Assembly: GCA_005240015.1 (NCBI GenBank)
Contig: SBBV01000420.1
Coordinates: forward strand, 1-7,078
Reading direction: 5' to 3'
Source: Candidatus Odyssella thessalonicensis
GTDB lineage: Bacteria; Pseudomonadota; Alphaproteobacteria; Bin65
Length of the DNA stretch: 7,078 nucleotides
Shown here: one piece after another, positions 1 through 6,554 of the stretch
Numbering within the stretch: the first letter of the stretch is position 1
Layout: every line of letters begins with the position of its first letter
Notes under the pieces: model-generated
Told to the model about the DNA's origin: nothing
Database searches by the model: none
Seen by the model: the letters and a program-made list of their open reading frames with translations, nothing else
Translations under genes and position numbers: made by a program

Positions 1-38
1 GCGCGCACGCGTTCAGCGGACAGTTGGACGAGCCGCAT
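1..38 (-). CDS. Possible start of the next operon gene (3' end outside window)
   Basis: One base after the TAG of the oxidoreductase gene there is an ATG at 38. Its frame stays open to the edge, encoding MRLVQLSAERVR. The one-base spacing fits the compact style of this operon. The ribosome-binding site is weak and twelve codons are too few to recognise a family. The opening vaguely recalls GNAT acetyltransferases, but I would not rely on that. Confidence 0.35.
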   Translation of the reverse strand, partial: MRLVQLSAERVR

Positions 39-39
39 T

Positions 40-1038
40 CTAGGTCAGGGCCTGCATCGAGCAGGGACGATCCATGGCGCCGGCCAGGATCTGCTGCACG
101 CGCAAGGCGTCGTTGCCATTGTCGAGCGCTTGAAGCTCGCCCGTCTTCGCCGCCTGCGCGATGTCGCCGGCGATCGCCGCGAAGGGCGAGAACGAATCGA
201 GCGACGGTGCGCTTTCGATGCGCGGCGCCGAAAGCTCGCGATAGCCGCTGTAGCGACCGCTCGGCTCGAACCGCTCGACCGCGATCTTGCCGTCATGCTC
301 GGCGGCGCGGACCCGGCCCTCCGCGCCGACGATCTCGGCCTCGATCAGCAATTGCGAACGCATGCCGGTGGGATGCACGATGCCGTGCGCGCCCGACGCG
401 AAATCGATCGCGATCATCGCCGCAGGCTCGCCATCTTCGGCAAGCGCAGCAAGCTGCACCGCGGCGAACGACAGCCCCTCGCCTCCGAGAAACAGCGCGA
501 GGTCGACCGCGTGGCTTTGAATCGTCAACAGGCGATTCGGCATCGCAACTCGCACCGAGACTACCGCGCCCAGCGCGCCCGAAGCCGCGATTTCCCGGAC
601 GCGACGCCACAGCGGAAGCCAGCGCCGCACATAAGAGACGACGACGGCTGCGTTGCGCGCACGCGCGGCCGAGAGCAGGCGCCGCGCGCCATCGAGCGAT
701 GCCGCCAGCGGCTTCTCGCACCAGAGCGCGCGCACGCAACCCGTCTCCAGCACGGCTTCGACGTCGTCGAGGTGGCGCGCGGTGGGCGTGCAGATGCTGA
801 CCGCGTCGGGCGCGGTTTCGCGCATGAGCTCGGCCGCGCCGGCAAAGACCGGGATGCCGGGGCACCGCCGCTCGAAGGCATCGCGATTGGAACCGTCCAC
901 CTCGGCGACGCCGACCAGCGTGATCGCCGTGGGATGGGCGAGATACGCGCCGACATGGCTCCACGGCATGCGCCGGCCCGGCTCTTCATCGAAGCGCGAC
1001 CCGATCTTCCCGACACCCACGATCCCGACGCGCAGCAC
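40..1038 (-). CDS. Gfo/Idh/MocA family NAD(P)-dependent oxidoreductase
   Basis: This 332-residue protein has an N-terminal Rossmann fold: VGIVGVGKIGSRFD (4-17) with the dinucleotide glycine motif, then VGVAEVD (42-48) ending in an acidic residue that suggests NAD preference. VSICTPTARH (80-89) follows, then the hallmark CEKPLA (107-112) with the conserved lysine K109. The second domain carries SHAVDL (175-180), placing H176 and D179 in the usual HxxD active-site position. Family members oxidise or reduce ring hydroxyls of sugars, sugar nucleotides or inositols in the cytoplasm. I chose the GTG at 1038 because it begins exactly at the Rossmann strand and has a strong Shine-Dalgarno. The frame is open further upstream, but only over the radical SAM gene. 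It lies 17 bp after that gene, so the two are probably co-translated and may act on the same sugar. The exact substrate is not readable from sequence. Confidence 0.9.
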   Translation of the reverse strand: MLRVGIVGVGKIGSRFDEEPGRRMPWSHVGAYLAHPTAITLVGVAEVDGSNRDAFERRCPGIPVFAGAAELMRETAPDAVSICTPTARHLDDVEAVLETGCVRALWCEKPLAASLDGARRLLSAARARNAAVVVSYVRRWLPLWRRVREIAASGALGAVVSVRVAMPNRLLTIQSHAVDLALFLGGEGLSFAAVQLAALAEDGEPAAMIAIDFASGAHGIVHPTGMRSQLLIEAEIVGAEGRVRAAEHDGKIAVERFEPSGRYSGYRELSAPRIESAPSLDSFSPFAAIAGDIAQAAKTGELQALDNGNDALRVQQILAGAMDRPCSMQALT

Positions 1039-1045
1039 CGGCCGA

Positions 1046-1050
1046 CCCTC
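1046..1050 (-). promoter_or_regulatory. Shine-Dalgarno of the Gfo/Idh/MocA gene
   Basis: The minus strand reads GAGGG seven bases before the GTG at 1038, just after the stop of the radical SAM gene. It decides the start against a longer in-frame extension over the upstream gene. Confidence 0.7.
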
Positions 1051-1055
1051 GCCAC

Positions 1056-2132
1056 TCAGCTCCGCGCGCGCGCGGCTTGCAGCGCCGCGAACTCGGCGTC
1101 GGACGGCGCCGTCCGCTCGGCCGTCTTCAAGTGCTCGTTGATCGGTTGATAGGGCTCGTAGCGCTGCTTGATGCAGCCGTGGCAGAGCGTGTTCTCGATG
1201 CGGCCGGCGAAATGCTGGCGCCGCAGCTCCTGGAACTCCGGGCTGTGCCAGGCCTCGGTGAGCGACATCTGGTGCAGATTGCCGACGACGAGATCGTTGT
1301 TGTAGTCGCTGCAGCAGGCCGAGAGATAGCCTTCCGCAGTCACGTTGAGGTAGCTCCAGAGTTGGTAGCACGGCAGCCGCAAGCGCAGCTTGTTCCAGTC
1401 GACGGACTTGTCGGTGTCATCGTAGCCGATCGGCATCCGGCCGGCCGCTTCCATCTCCTCGCGCCGCTTCAATGGTGTGCCGATCACCACGAACGGATAG
1501 GCGACGACCTCATCCACCAGAGGACCGACGCGCGCCTCGAGCGCCGCGAAGGTGTGCGCATTGTCCTTGGTCTCGACGAAGCTCACGAACAGCTTGCGCG
1601 GCCGCCCCTTGGTCGCGCGATACTCGGCCACGCGCGCCACGTTCGCCATCACGTCCTCGAACTCGTCGAGCCCGTGCACCTTGGCGTAGGTCGCGCGATC
1701 GCCGGCATTGATCGAGAATTTGAGGCTATCGAGCCCGGCCTCGAGCGTCGGGATGATGCGCGACGAGGTGGCGCGCCCGCCGTTCGAGGAAAGATAGACG
1801 TAGTCGTAGCCGAGCGTCTTGGCCGCACTGACATAGTGCGGCAACCGGCGGTTCAGAAACGGCTCGCCGCCGCTATAAAACGAAACCGTGCGGATGCCGG
1901 CGGCGTAGCCCTCGCGCAGCACCCGTTCGACCATCGCATCGTCCATCACGACGCGACGCCGGCTCATCACCGGGTTCTGGCAGAAATAGCAGCGGTGGTT
2001 GCACGAATTGTTGACTTCGATGCTGAGTTTCTCGGGCAGCGGCGGCGTCGGCGTGCGGCGCGCGACGGTGAGCCGCTTCTCGACCTCGCCGGCGATGAAG
2101 CCGTCGTGTTTCTGGGTGTTCGCATCGGACAT
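1056..2132 (-). CDS. Radical SAM/SPASM domain protein
   Basis: This 358-residue enzyme has the radical SAM cluster motif CNHRCYFC (C44, C48, C51), which binds the [4Fe-4S] cluster that cleaves S-adenosylmethionine. SGGEP (87-91) is the SAM-binding motif, and further barrel strands include YVYLSSNGG (111-119) and SLKFSINAG (136-144). The C-terminal region is a SPASM-type auxiliary cluster domain: LPCYQLW (C255), C273/C274 before SDYNND, LVVGNL, then LCHGC (C317, C320). SPASM enzymes include peptide maturases, sulfatase-activating enzymes and sugar or aminoglycoside dehydrogenases. Nothing resembling a short substrate peptide is encoded nearby. Because it sits between a capsule-type protein and a sugar-type oxidoreductase, a role in modifying a sugar or glycan intermediate is my inference. 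The ATG has a good Shine-Dalgarno and lies 15 bp after the preceding gene. Confidence 0.92.
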   Translation of the reverse strand: MSDANTQKHDGFIAGEVEKRLTVARRTPTPPLPEKLSIEVNNSCNHRCYFCQNPVMSRRRVVMDDAMVERVLREGYAAGIRTVSFYSGGEPFLNRRLPHYVSAAKTLGYDYVYLSSNGGRATSSRIIPTLEAGLDSLKFSINAGDRATYAKVHGLDEFEDVMANVARVAEYRATKGRPRKLFVSFVETKDNAHTFAALEARVGPLVDEVVAYPFVVIGTPLKRREEMEAAGRMPIGYDDTDKSVDWNKLRLRLPCYQLWSYLNVTAEGYLSACCSDYNNDLVVGNLHQMSLTEAWHSPEFQELRRQHFAGRIENTLCHGCIKQRYEPYQPINEHLKTAERTAPSDAEFAALQAARARS

Positions 2133-2140
2133 TTCGCCGT

Positions 2141-2145
2141 ACCTC
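2141..2145 (-). promoter_or_regulatory. Shine-Dalgarno of the radical SAM gene
   Basis: The minus strand reads GAGGT eight bases before the ATG at 2132, within the 15-bp gap after the capsule-type gene. It fixes that start. Confidence 0.65.
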
Positions 2146-2147
2146 GC

Positions 2148-3704
2148 TTATCTGAACGACGCGACCCGCGCCGGCGCCGCAGCACCGGACTCCGTTTCGC
2201 CGGCGGCCGCGCCGAGGGTGCCGAGCAGGTTCTCGACGCAGGCCTCGACGGCGCGCGGCGTGTACGCGGTCTTGTCATGATAGGTGTAGTCTTCCATGTC
2301 GAACGACGTCTCGACGATCGCGCGCAGGAAGCGGCGCCCGGCGCGCTTGGCCGCTTCGGCGTCGAAGTGCGGATCGAACGCGCGGCGCAGCAGGCCGCGC
2401 AGCTCGGCCTGATCCGTGACCGTGAAGACGTGCGGCAGCCCGCAATAGAGGTTGTGCCGGCCGAAGCTGATGACCGGCTTGCCGAGCACCGCCGCTTCAT
2501 GCCCGGTCGTGCCGACAATCACGGCCACGGCGCGCGCGCCCTGCACGGCGGCGAAGCCGGATTCGTCGATGTTGAGCATGACGACGTTCTTGAAGCTCGC
2601 GATCTGGTCGTAGAAATGCGGCGGCCGTCGGCCGATGCCGTAGGGCGTCTCCTTGACGGCGAGCGTCACGCCGGCCGGAAGATCGCGCGACAGCGACGCG
2701 ATCGCTTCGAGCTGGAAGAAATGTTCGGGCGAGGTCTGATGAATCTGCGTCTCGGGCTCGGTCTGCAGCGCGTAGAAGACGTAAGAGCGGCCGGCGAGCG
2801 CGCTCAGCGGCACCGTCTGGCGGCCCTGGAGGCGCCGCCAATCGGCATAGCGGCGCGAGTAGAGGCGCAGCTCATCGCCGAGGTAATGGACCTTCGCCTT
2901 GTCGTAGCCGCGCACCCGCCAATAGGCGCGCTGCACGGTCCGCGTGGCCACCTGGCGGACGAGATTGGGGAACGTCATGATCTTGCGCGTGCGCGCGTGG
3001 TTGACCTGGGCCAGCAGGTAGGGCGCGAGCAGATCCTCTTCGCCTTCGGCCCTGCTGGCGTCGAGCTCGCGGTAGCGCTGCCATACTCGGCGCGAGCCGC
3101 GATACTCGTCATCGCCCCAGTAGTGGAAATTCTTGTGCCGCGAGCCGAACAGGCCGCGATAAGGAATGCCCAGACTGCGCGCGATGACGGCGATCTCGTT
3201 CCCGTTCGCGAGTACGAGGTCGATCTTCTTCTCGCCGAGCTCGCGGCGCCAAAACGCGACGAGGCGATTGTAAGCGTGCAGCAGCTTGTCGCCGGTGACG
3301 CTGTCGGCGATGCGCGAGCCCGGATGCCGGCTGCCCGCCAAGGCGTAGCCTCGGCCGAAATGCCGGTTGCCGACGGCGAGCCAGTGATAGGTCACACCCA
3401 GCGCATCCTCGTTCTGCCGCGCTTCAGCCACGATGTCCTCGGGCGGCGGCAGATCATCGCCGAGCGCGTCGACCAGGGGATTGGCCGAGGTGATGGTGCT
3501 CAGCACGCCATCGACATTCGCCTCGCGATAGAAGCGAAGCTGCTCTTTCAAGGCGCAATAGCCGTGGATCGTGGCCCCGAAACGGCGGCGCAGTTCGCGC
3601 GCCACGTCGAGCAGGAAGTGCGAAAGATCCGACCGCAGGACGAGGGCGACGTTGCGCGGCGCCGGGGAAGAGAGCACGGGCTGAATTGCGGAGAGTTCGG
3701 TCAT
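2148..3704 (-). CDS. Capsule polysaccharide biosynthesis protein, GT-B-like (Capsule_synth/KpsC-KpsS type)
   Basis: This 518-residue protein has no visible signal peptide or membrane segment, so it is probably cytoplasmic or peripheral. The first Rossmann-like half begins at NVALVLRSD (18-26). A basic linker lies around 235-295. The second half carries the marks of capsule-synthesis and surface-carbohydrate proteins: YVFYALQTEPE (308-318, compare the family's YFPLHxQPE), a FFQLEAIASLSRDLP helix (329-343), LAVKETP (348-354, like the VKEHP element), then VGTTGHEAAVLGKPVISFG (397-415). That last block matches the TGTxxxEAxxxGKPVxxFG donor-site motif of GT-B and Kdo-transferase-like enzymes. A glycosyltransferase or glycan-assembly role is likely; donor and acceptor cannot be told. 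The family histidine of KEHP is replaced by threonine (KETP). The ATG lies 9 bp after the cysC remnant's stop with only a weak GAG-type ribosome site. Genes on both sides fit a surface-glycan operon. Confidence 0.75.
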   Translation of the reverse strand: MTELSAIQPVLSSPAPRNVALVLRSDLSHFLLDVARELRRRFGATIHGYCALKEQLRFYREANVDGVLSTITSANPLVDALGDDLPPPEDIVAEARQNEDALGVTYHWLAVGNRHFGRGYALAGSRHPGSRIADSVTGDKLLHAYNRLVAFWRRELGEKKIDLVLANGNEIAVIARSLGIPYRGLFGSRHKNFHYWGDDEYRGSRRVWQRYRELDASRAEGEEDLLAPYLLAQVNHARTRKIMTFPNLVRQVATRTVQRAYWRVRGYDKAKVHYLGDELRLYSRRYADWRRLQGRQTVPLSALAGRSYVFYALQTEPETQIHQTSPEHFFQLEAIASLSRDLPAGVTLAVKETPYGIGRRPPHFYDQIASFKNVVMLNIDESGFAAVQGARAVAVIVGTTGHEAAVLGKPVISFGRHNLYCGLPHVFTVTDQAELRGLLRRAFDPHFDAEAAKRAGRRFLRAIVETSFDMEDYTYHDKTAYTPRAVEACVENLLGTLGAAAGETESGAAAPARVASFR

Positions 3705-3713
3705 CGCTCGGAA

Positions 3714-4010
3714 CTAGATGCGCCCCTGGCGCTTCAGGTATTCGATCACGCGCTCGGCCAGGGCTTCGGCGGTCTCGCGATCCGAGTGGAGGCAGAGCTC
3801 GGGGGCCAGCGGCGGCTCGTAGGGCGAGTCGACGCCGGTGAAGTTCTTGATCCTGCCCTCGTCGGCCTTGCGGTAGAGGCCTTTGGAATCGCGGCGGCGG
3901 CAAAGCTCGATCGGCGCGTCCACGAAGATCTCGACGAACTCGCCTTCGGCCATGCGCTCGCGCGCCGCCTGCCGCTCGGCGCGGAACGGGGAAATCAGCG
4001 CCACGAGCAC
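3714..4010 (-). pseudogene. cysC: N-terminally truncated APS kinase (CysC C-terminal half, no P-loop)
   Basis: The 98 codons from the GTG at 4010 to the TAG encode only the second half of a classical APS kinase of about 200 residues. They open with the central strand VLVALISPFRAER (1-13). They retain FVEIFVDAP (25-33), RDSKGLYRKA (40-49), IKNFTGVDSPYE (54-65) and the C-terminal helix. These are close to E. coli-type CysC, closer than the other CysC homologue at the right of the window. The Walker A motif, the DGD motif and the DLGF segment are absent. Only 34 bp separate the GTG from the pyruvate kinase stop, and an in-frame stop lies at 4110-4112, so there is no room for the missing half. 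No Shine-Dalgarno precedes either candidate GTG (4010 or 4004). A deletion remnant is the simplest reading. However, the remaining frame is undamaged and keeps all its motifs, so a recent deletion or a retained short protein cannot be excluded. Confidence 0.8.
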
Positions 4011-4044
4011 GAGGGCGCGGGCTGCGTGACGGCCGCGGCGTGGG
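4011..4044 (-). other. Deletion junction between pyk and the cysC remnant
   Basis: This 34-bp gap lies between the pyruvate kinase stop and the first GTG of the truncated APS kinase. Read in the kinase frame, its last few codons (ARAL, about 4011-4022) still look like the strand before ISPFR. The break in homology therefore falls within this gap. I see no obvious terminator hairpin or insertion sequence end here. Confidence 0.45.
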
Positions 4045-5475
4045 TCACGATCGCGCCGCCCATCCCAGCGTCTCGGCCAGGTCGCCGACGTGGTGCACCT
4101 GGATCGCGTTCATGCGGTTGCCGGCGCGCGGATAGGAGCGGCCGGTGACGAGCAGCACGTCGTCGCGCGCGATCCTGCCGGAGCGGAAGAGCTCTTCGAG
4201 GCCCGCGGCAATGTGATCGGTGCTGGTGCGCGAGAACGGCGCCTTGACGCAGCAGCCGGTGGCGCCGGCGATGAGGTTGAAGCTGCGGGCCGCCCGCTGG
4301 TCGTTGCTGACGACCAAGAGCGGCTGCCTCGGCCGGCGCGCCGCAATGAGCCGCGCCGAATAGCCGGTGCGCGTGAAGACCACGATCTTCGTAATCGGCA
4401 GTTCGCGGCAGAGCAGCGCCGCCGCTTCGGCCATCGCGTTGGGCACGGCCTCGGGCGAGGCCATACGCATGCCGTCGAGCCTTGCCTGCACGTGCCGCTC
4501 GGCGGCGTCGGCGACTTGGCGCATGAGCCGCACCGCCGCCGCTGGATTGGCCCCGACCGCGGTCTCGCCCGAGAGCATCGTGGCGGCGCAGCCGTCGAGC
4601 ACCGCCTGCGTGATGTCGCTCACCTCGGCCTTGGTCGGGAACGGGTTGCTGATCATCGTGTGCAGCATCTCGGTGGCGACGATCACCGGCTTGCCGTGGC
4701 GCAAGCCCGTTTCGAGGATGCGCTTCTGCATCAGCGCCACGTCCTCGAGGCCGGTCTCGACCGAGAGGTCGCCGCGGTCGATCATGATCGCGTCGGTGGC
4801 GGCGGCGATCTCCTCGAGGTGCTCGAGCCCGCCGCGGCTTTCGACCTTGGAGACGATGCGCGGCCACTTGTCGCCGGCGAGGGTGCGGACGGCCTCGATG
4901 TGTGCCGCCGATTCGACGAAGCTCACCCCGACGAAATCGACGCCCTGCGCGCGCGCGAAGTCGAGCATCTCGCGGTCGCGGCCGGTGACGAGATCGCCGC
5001 CCAGCTGCACGTGGGGCACGTTGATGCCCTTCTTGCTCTTGAGCTGGCCTTCGCAGTCGGCACGGCAGACGATGTCGCGGCCTTTTACCTCTTCGACCGT
5101 GAAGCGCAGCGTGCCGTCGTCGGCGAGGATCACATCGCCGGTGGAAAGATCGAGATGCAGGCGGTCGTTGGTGAGCGGCACTTTGGCAGAGCCGTCGTGG
5201 CCGGGCTCGGTCGTGAGCACGATGCGATCGCCCTTGGCGAAGCGCGGCTCGACCGCGAGCATGCCGGTCCGGATCTTGCGCCCCGGAATGTCGAGCAGCA
5301 CGGGGATCTCGGGCACGGTCGCGCGCAGCAGGCGGATCGTGCCGGCGTGCCAATCGAGCGTGTTGTGGCTGCCGTTCAGGCGCGCCACGTTCATCCCTGC
5401 CTCGGCCAGTGCTCTCACCGCCTCTGGCTTGTCGGTCGCCGGCCCGATCGTGCAGACGATGCGCGTGGCGCTCAC
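4045..5475 (-). CDS. pyk: Pyruvate kinase (divergent)
   Basis: This 476-residue protein has the full pyruvate kinase plan. The N-terminal strand is TRIVCTIGPA (4-13) and the substrate/K+ loop is ARLNGSH (31-37; R32, N34, S36, H37). It continues with LDIPGRKIRTG (61-71), a B domain at about 72-155, the catalytic lysine and metal ligand SKVE (K210, E212), RGDL (234-237; metal ligand D236), VATEML (T268), and the PTKAEVSDI and LSGETAVG blocks (280-308). A C-terminal regulatory-type domain follows (about 345-476). The enzyme transfers phosphate from PEP to ADP. Two deviations stand out: aspartate replaces the alanine of the usual ARGDLG motif (D233), and K67 occupies the place of Glu117 of muscle enzyme. 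I chose the GTG at 5475 because it overlaps the sat stop as GTGA, has a strong Shine-Dalgarno, and starts exactly where the family starts. Its place directly after sat suggests ATP regeneration for sulfate activation, but an altered role is possible. Confidence 0.93.
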   Translation of the reverse strand: MSATRIVCTIGPATDKPEAVRALAEAGMNVARLNGSHNTLDWHAGTIRLLRATVPEIPVLLDIPGRKIRTGMLAVEPRFAKGDRIVLTTEPGHDGSAKVPLTNDRLHLDLSTGDVILADDGTLRFTVEEVKGRDIVCRADCEGQLKSKKGINVPHVQLGGDLVTGRDREMLDFARAQGVDFVGVSFVESAAHIEAVRTLAGDKWPRIVSKVESRGGLEHLEEIAAATDAIMIDRGDLSVETGLEDVALMQKRILETGLRHGKPVIVATEMLHTMISNPFPTKAEVSDITQAVLDGCAATMLSGETAVGANPAAAVRLMRQVADAAERHVQARLDGMRMASPEAVPNAMAEAAALLCRELPITKIVVFTRTGYSARLIAARRPRQPLLVVSNDQRAARSFNLIAGATGCCVKAPFSRTSTDHIAAGLEELFRSGRIARDDVLLVTGRSYPRAGNRMNAIQVHHVGDLAETLGWAARS

Positions 5476-6554
5476 GGATCGTCCTCTTCGATGAAGAGCG
5501 GCAAGTCGCGGACGGCGGCCAGCACTTCGGGCCGAATGAGCCGCGGGTCGGGCGCGGCGCCGCCGACCAGCGTGGCGCGGATGTCCGTGCCGCTGATGTG
5601 GCGCACCGCATGCGGCGCCGTCCGCTCGTGCGGGCAGGTGCGCTCGGTGACGATCCCGTCGCAGAGGCTGCAGTGAAAGGGGCCGGAGAGGCACAGCACA
5701 TGAATGCCGAGCTCGCCGTCGAAGCGCCGCACCAGCGCATGCGCGTCGTAGAGGCCGTAGTAGTTGCCGACGCCGGCGTGATCGCGGCCGACGATGAAAT
5801 GCGTGCAGCCATAGTTGCGGCGGATGATGGCGTGGAACACCGCCTCGCGCGGGCCGGCGTAGCGCATCGTGGTGGTGAGCACGCCCAGGAGCACGCGTTC
5901 CTGCGGCAGGAACCCGCCGATCAGCGCGCGATAGCCGGCAACGATGGCGGCGGGCGTGTAGTCGCCGGTCTTCTTGCGGCCGATCAGCGGCTGGATGAAG
6001 AGGCCGTCGGCGATCTCGAGCGCGACGCGCTGGAGATATTCGTGCGCCCTGTGCGGCACGTTGCGGGTCTGGAAGCCCACGACCGTCGTCCAGCCGCGAC
6101 GCGCGAATTCGGCGCGGGTCTCGTCGGGTCCGAGCTCCCACGCGCTCACATCGAAGGTCGCGCGGCGCTTCAACTCGATCGGGCCGCCGACGAAATGGTC
6201 GCCGCCGCGCATGAAGAAGCCGACGCCCGGATGCGCCACATCGGCCGTGCCAAACACCTGCCGCGACACCGCCTCCTTGTCGCAGGTGAAGATGCTCTCG
6301 GGCGAAAGCCGGCCCACTTCCTCGTTGCCGAAGACGAGCGCCACGCTCGGGCGCCCCTTGAGCCGCGCCGCGTCATCCTTGCCGACGTCGAGCACCACGG
6401 GCAGCGGAAATGGCGCCTCGGAGGGCAGCCGCATGCGGCCGACGACGCCGCGAAACTCGTCTTCGTTCATGAACCCGCCGACCGGGCGGAAGACGCCCAG
6501 TGCGAGCTTCTCGAGCTCGAGATACTGGCTGCGATTGAGGACGAGCTCGCTCAC
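5472..6554 (-). CDS. sat: Sulfate adenylyltransferase (ATP sulfurylase, Sat type)
   Basis: This 360-residue protein has the length of the single-subunit Sat family, which forms APS and pyrophosphate from sulfate and ATP. The active-site block reads QTRNVPHRAHE (162-172) and contains the QTRN and HxxH elements. GRDHAGVG (256-263) is the second nucleotide-binding motif, and ISGTDIR (320-326) matches the conserved SGTxxR element. C295, C298, C307 and H309 resemble the zinc-binding knuckle known from some bacterial ATP sulfurylases. The family's usual N-terminal domain is present (LENLATGxF-like segment near 13-22). No APS kinase domain is fused; the kinase is encoded just upstream. The GTG start overlaps the upstream TGA. 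No good Shine-Dalgarno precedes it, so translation probably depends on the upstream gene. Use of Sat next to a CysC homologue, with no CysD/CysN seen, fits a dedicated PAPS supply rather than general cysteine synthesis, but this is inference. Confidence 0.95.
   Translation of the reverse strand: MSELVLNRSQYLELEKLALGVFRPVGGFMNEDEFRGVVGRMRLPSEAPFPLPVVLDVGKDDAARLKGRPSVALVFGNEEVGRLSPESIFTCDKEAVSRQVFGTADVAHPGVGFFMRGGDHFVGGPIELKRRATFDVSAWELGPDETRAEFARRGWTTVVGFQTRNVPHRAHEYLQRVALEIADGLFIQPLIGRKKTGDYTPAAIVAGYRALIGGFLPQERVLLGVLTTTMRYAGPREAVFHAIIRRNYGCTHFIVGRDHAGVGNYYGLYDAHALVRRFDGELGIHVLCLSGPFHCSLCDGIVTERTCPHERTAPHAVRHISGTDIRATLVGGAAPDPRLIRPEVLAAVRDLPLFIEEDDP
5482..5487 (-). promoter_or_regulatory. Shine-Dalgarno of the pyruvate kinase gene
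   Basis: The minus strand reads AGAGGA six bases before the GTG at 5475, inside the end of sat. This is a good match to the ribosome-binding consensus and supports the GTG start rather than the much longer open frame that runs back into sat. Confidence 0.7.

Noticed and set aside
1039..1371. N-terminal extension of the Gfo/Idh/MocA frame
   Set aside because: The extra residues overlap the radical SAM gene, are Arg/Ala-rich, and precede a Rossmann start that has its own strong Shine-Dalgarno and GTG.
1056..2132. Peptide maturation (RiPP) system around the SPASM enzyme
   Set aside because: Gaps around the gene are 15 and 17 bp, so no precursor peptide gene fits next to it, and no peptidase or transporter gene accompanies it.
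4011..4112. Possibility that the cysC remnant's N-terminal half is present in another frame
   Set aside because: The stretch between the in-frame stop at 4110-4112 and the remnant is the normal pyruvate kinase C-terminus plus 34 bp; no P-loop or DGD motif is found there in any minus frame.
1077..4148. Open plus-strand frame of 1023 codons
   Set aside because: It lies antisense to four well-supported genes, its product is rich in Arg, Ala and Val without family motifs, and long antisense frames are expected opposite high-GC genes.
3995..5812. Minus-strand frame of 605 codons overlapping sat and pyk
   Set aside because: It is in another frame from both genes, gives an Arg-rich product, and its end does not supply the missing N-terminal half of the cysC remnant.
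5476..6141. N-terminal extension of the pyruvate kinase frame
   Set aside because: It is fully inside sat in another frame; family alignment begins at the GTG at 5475.
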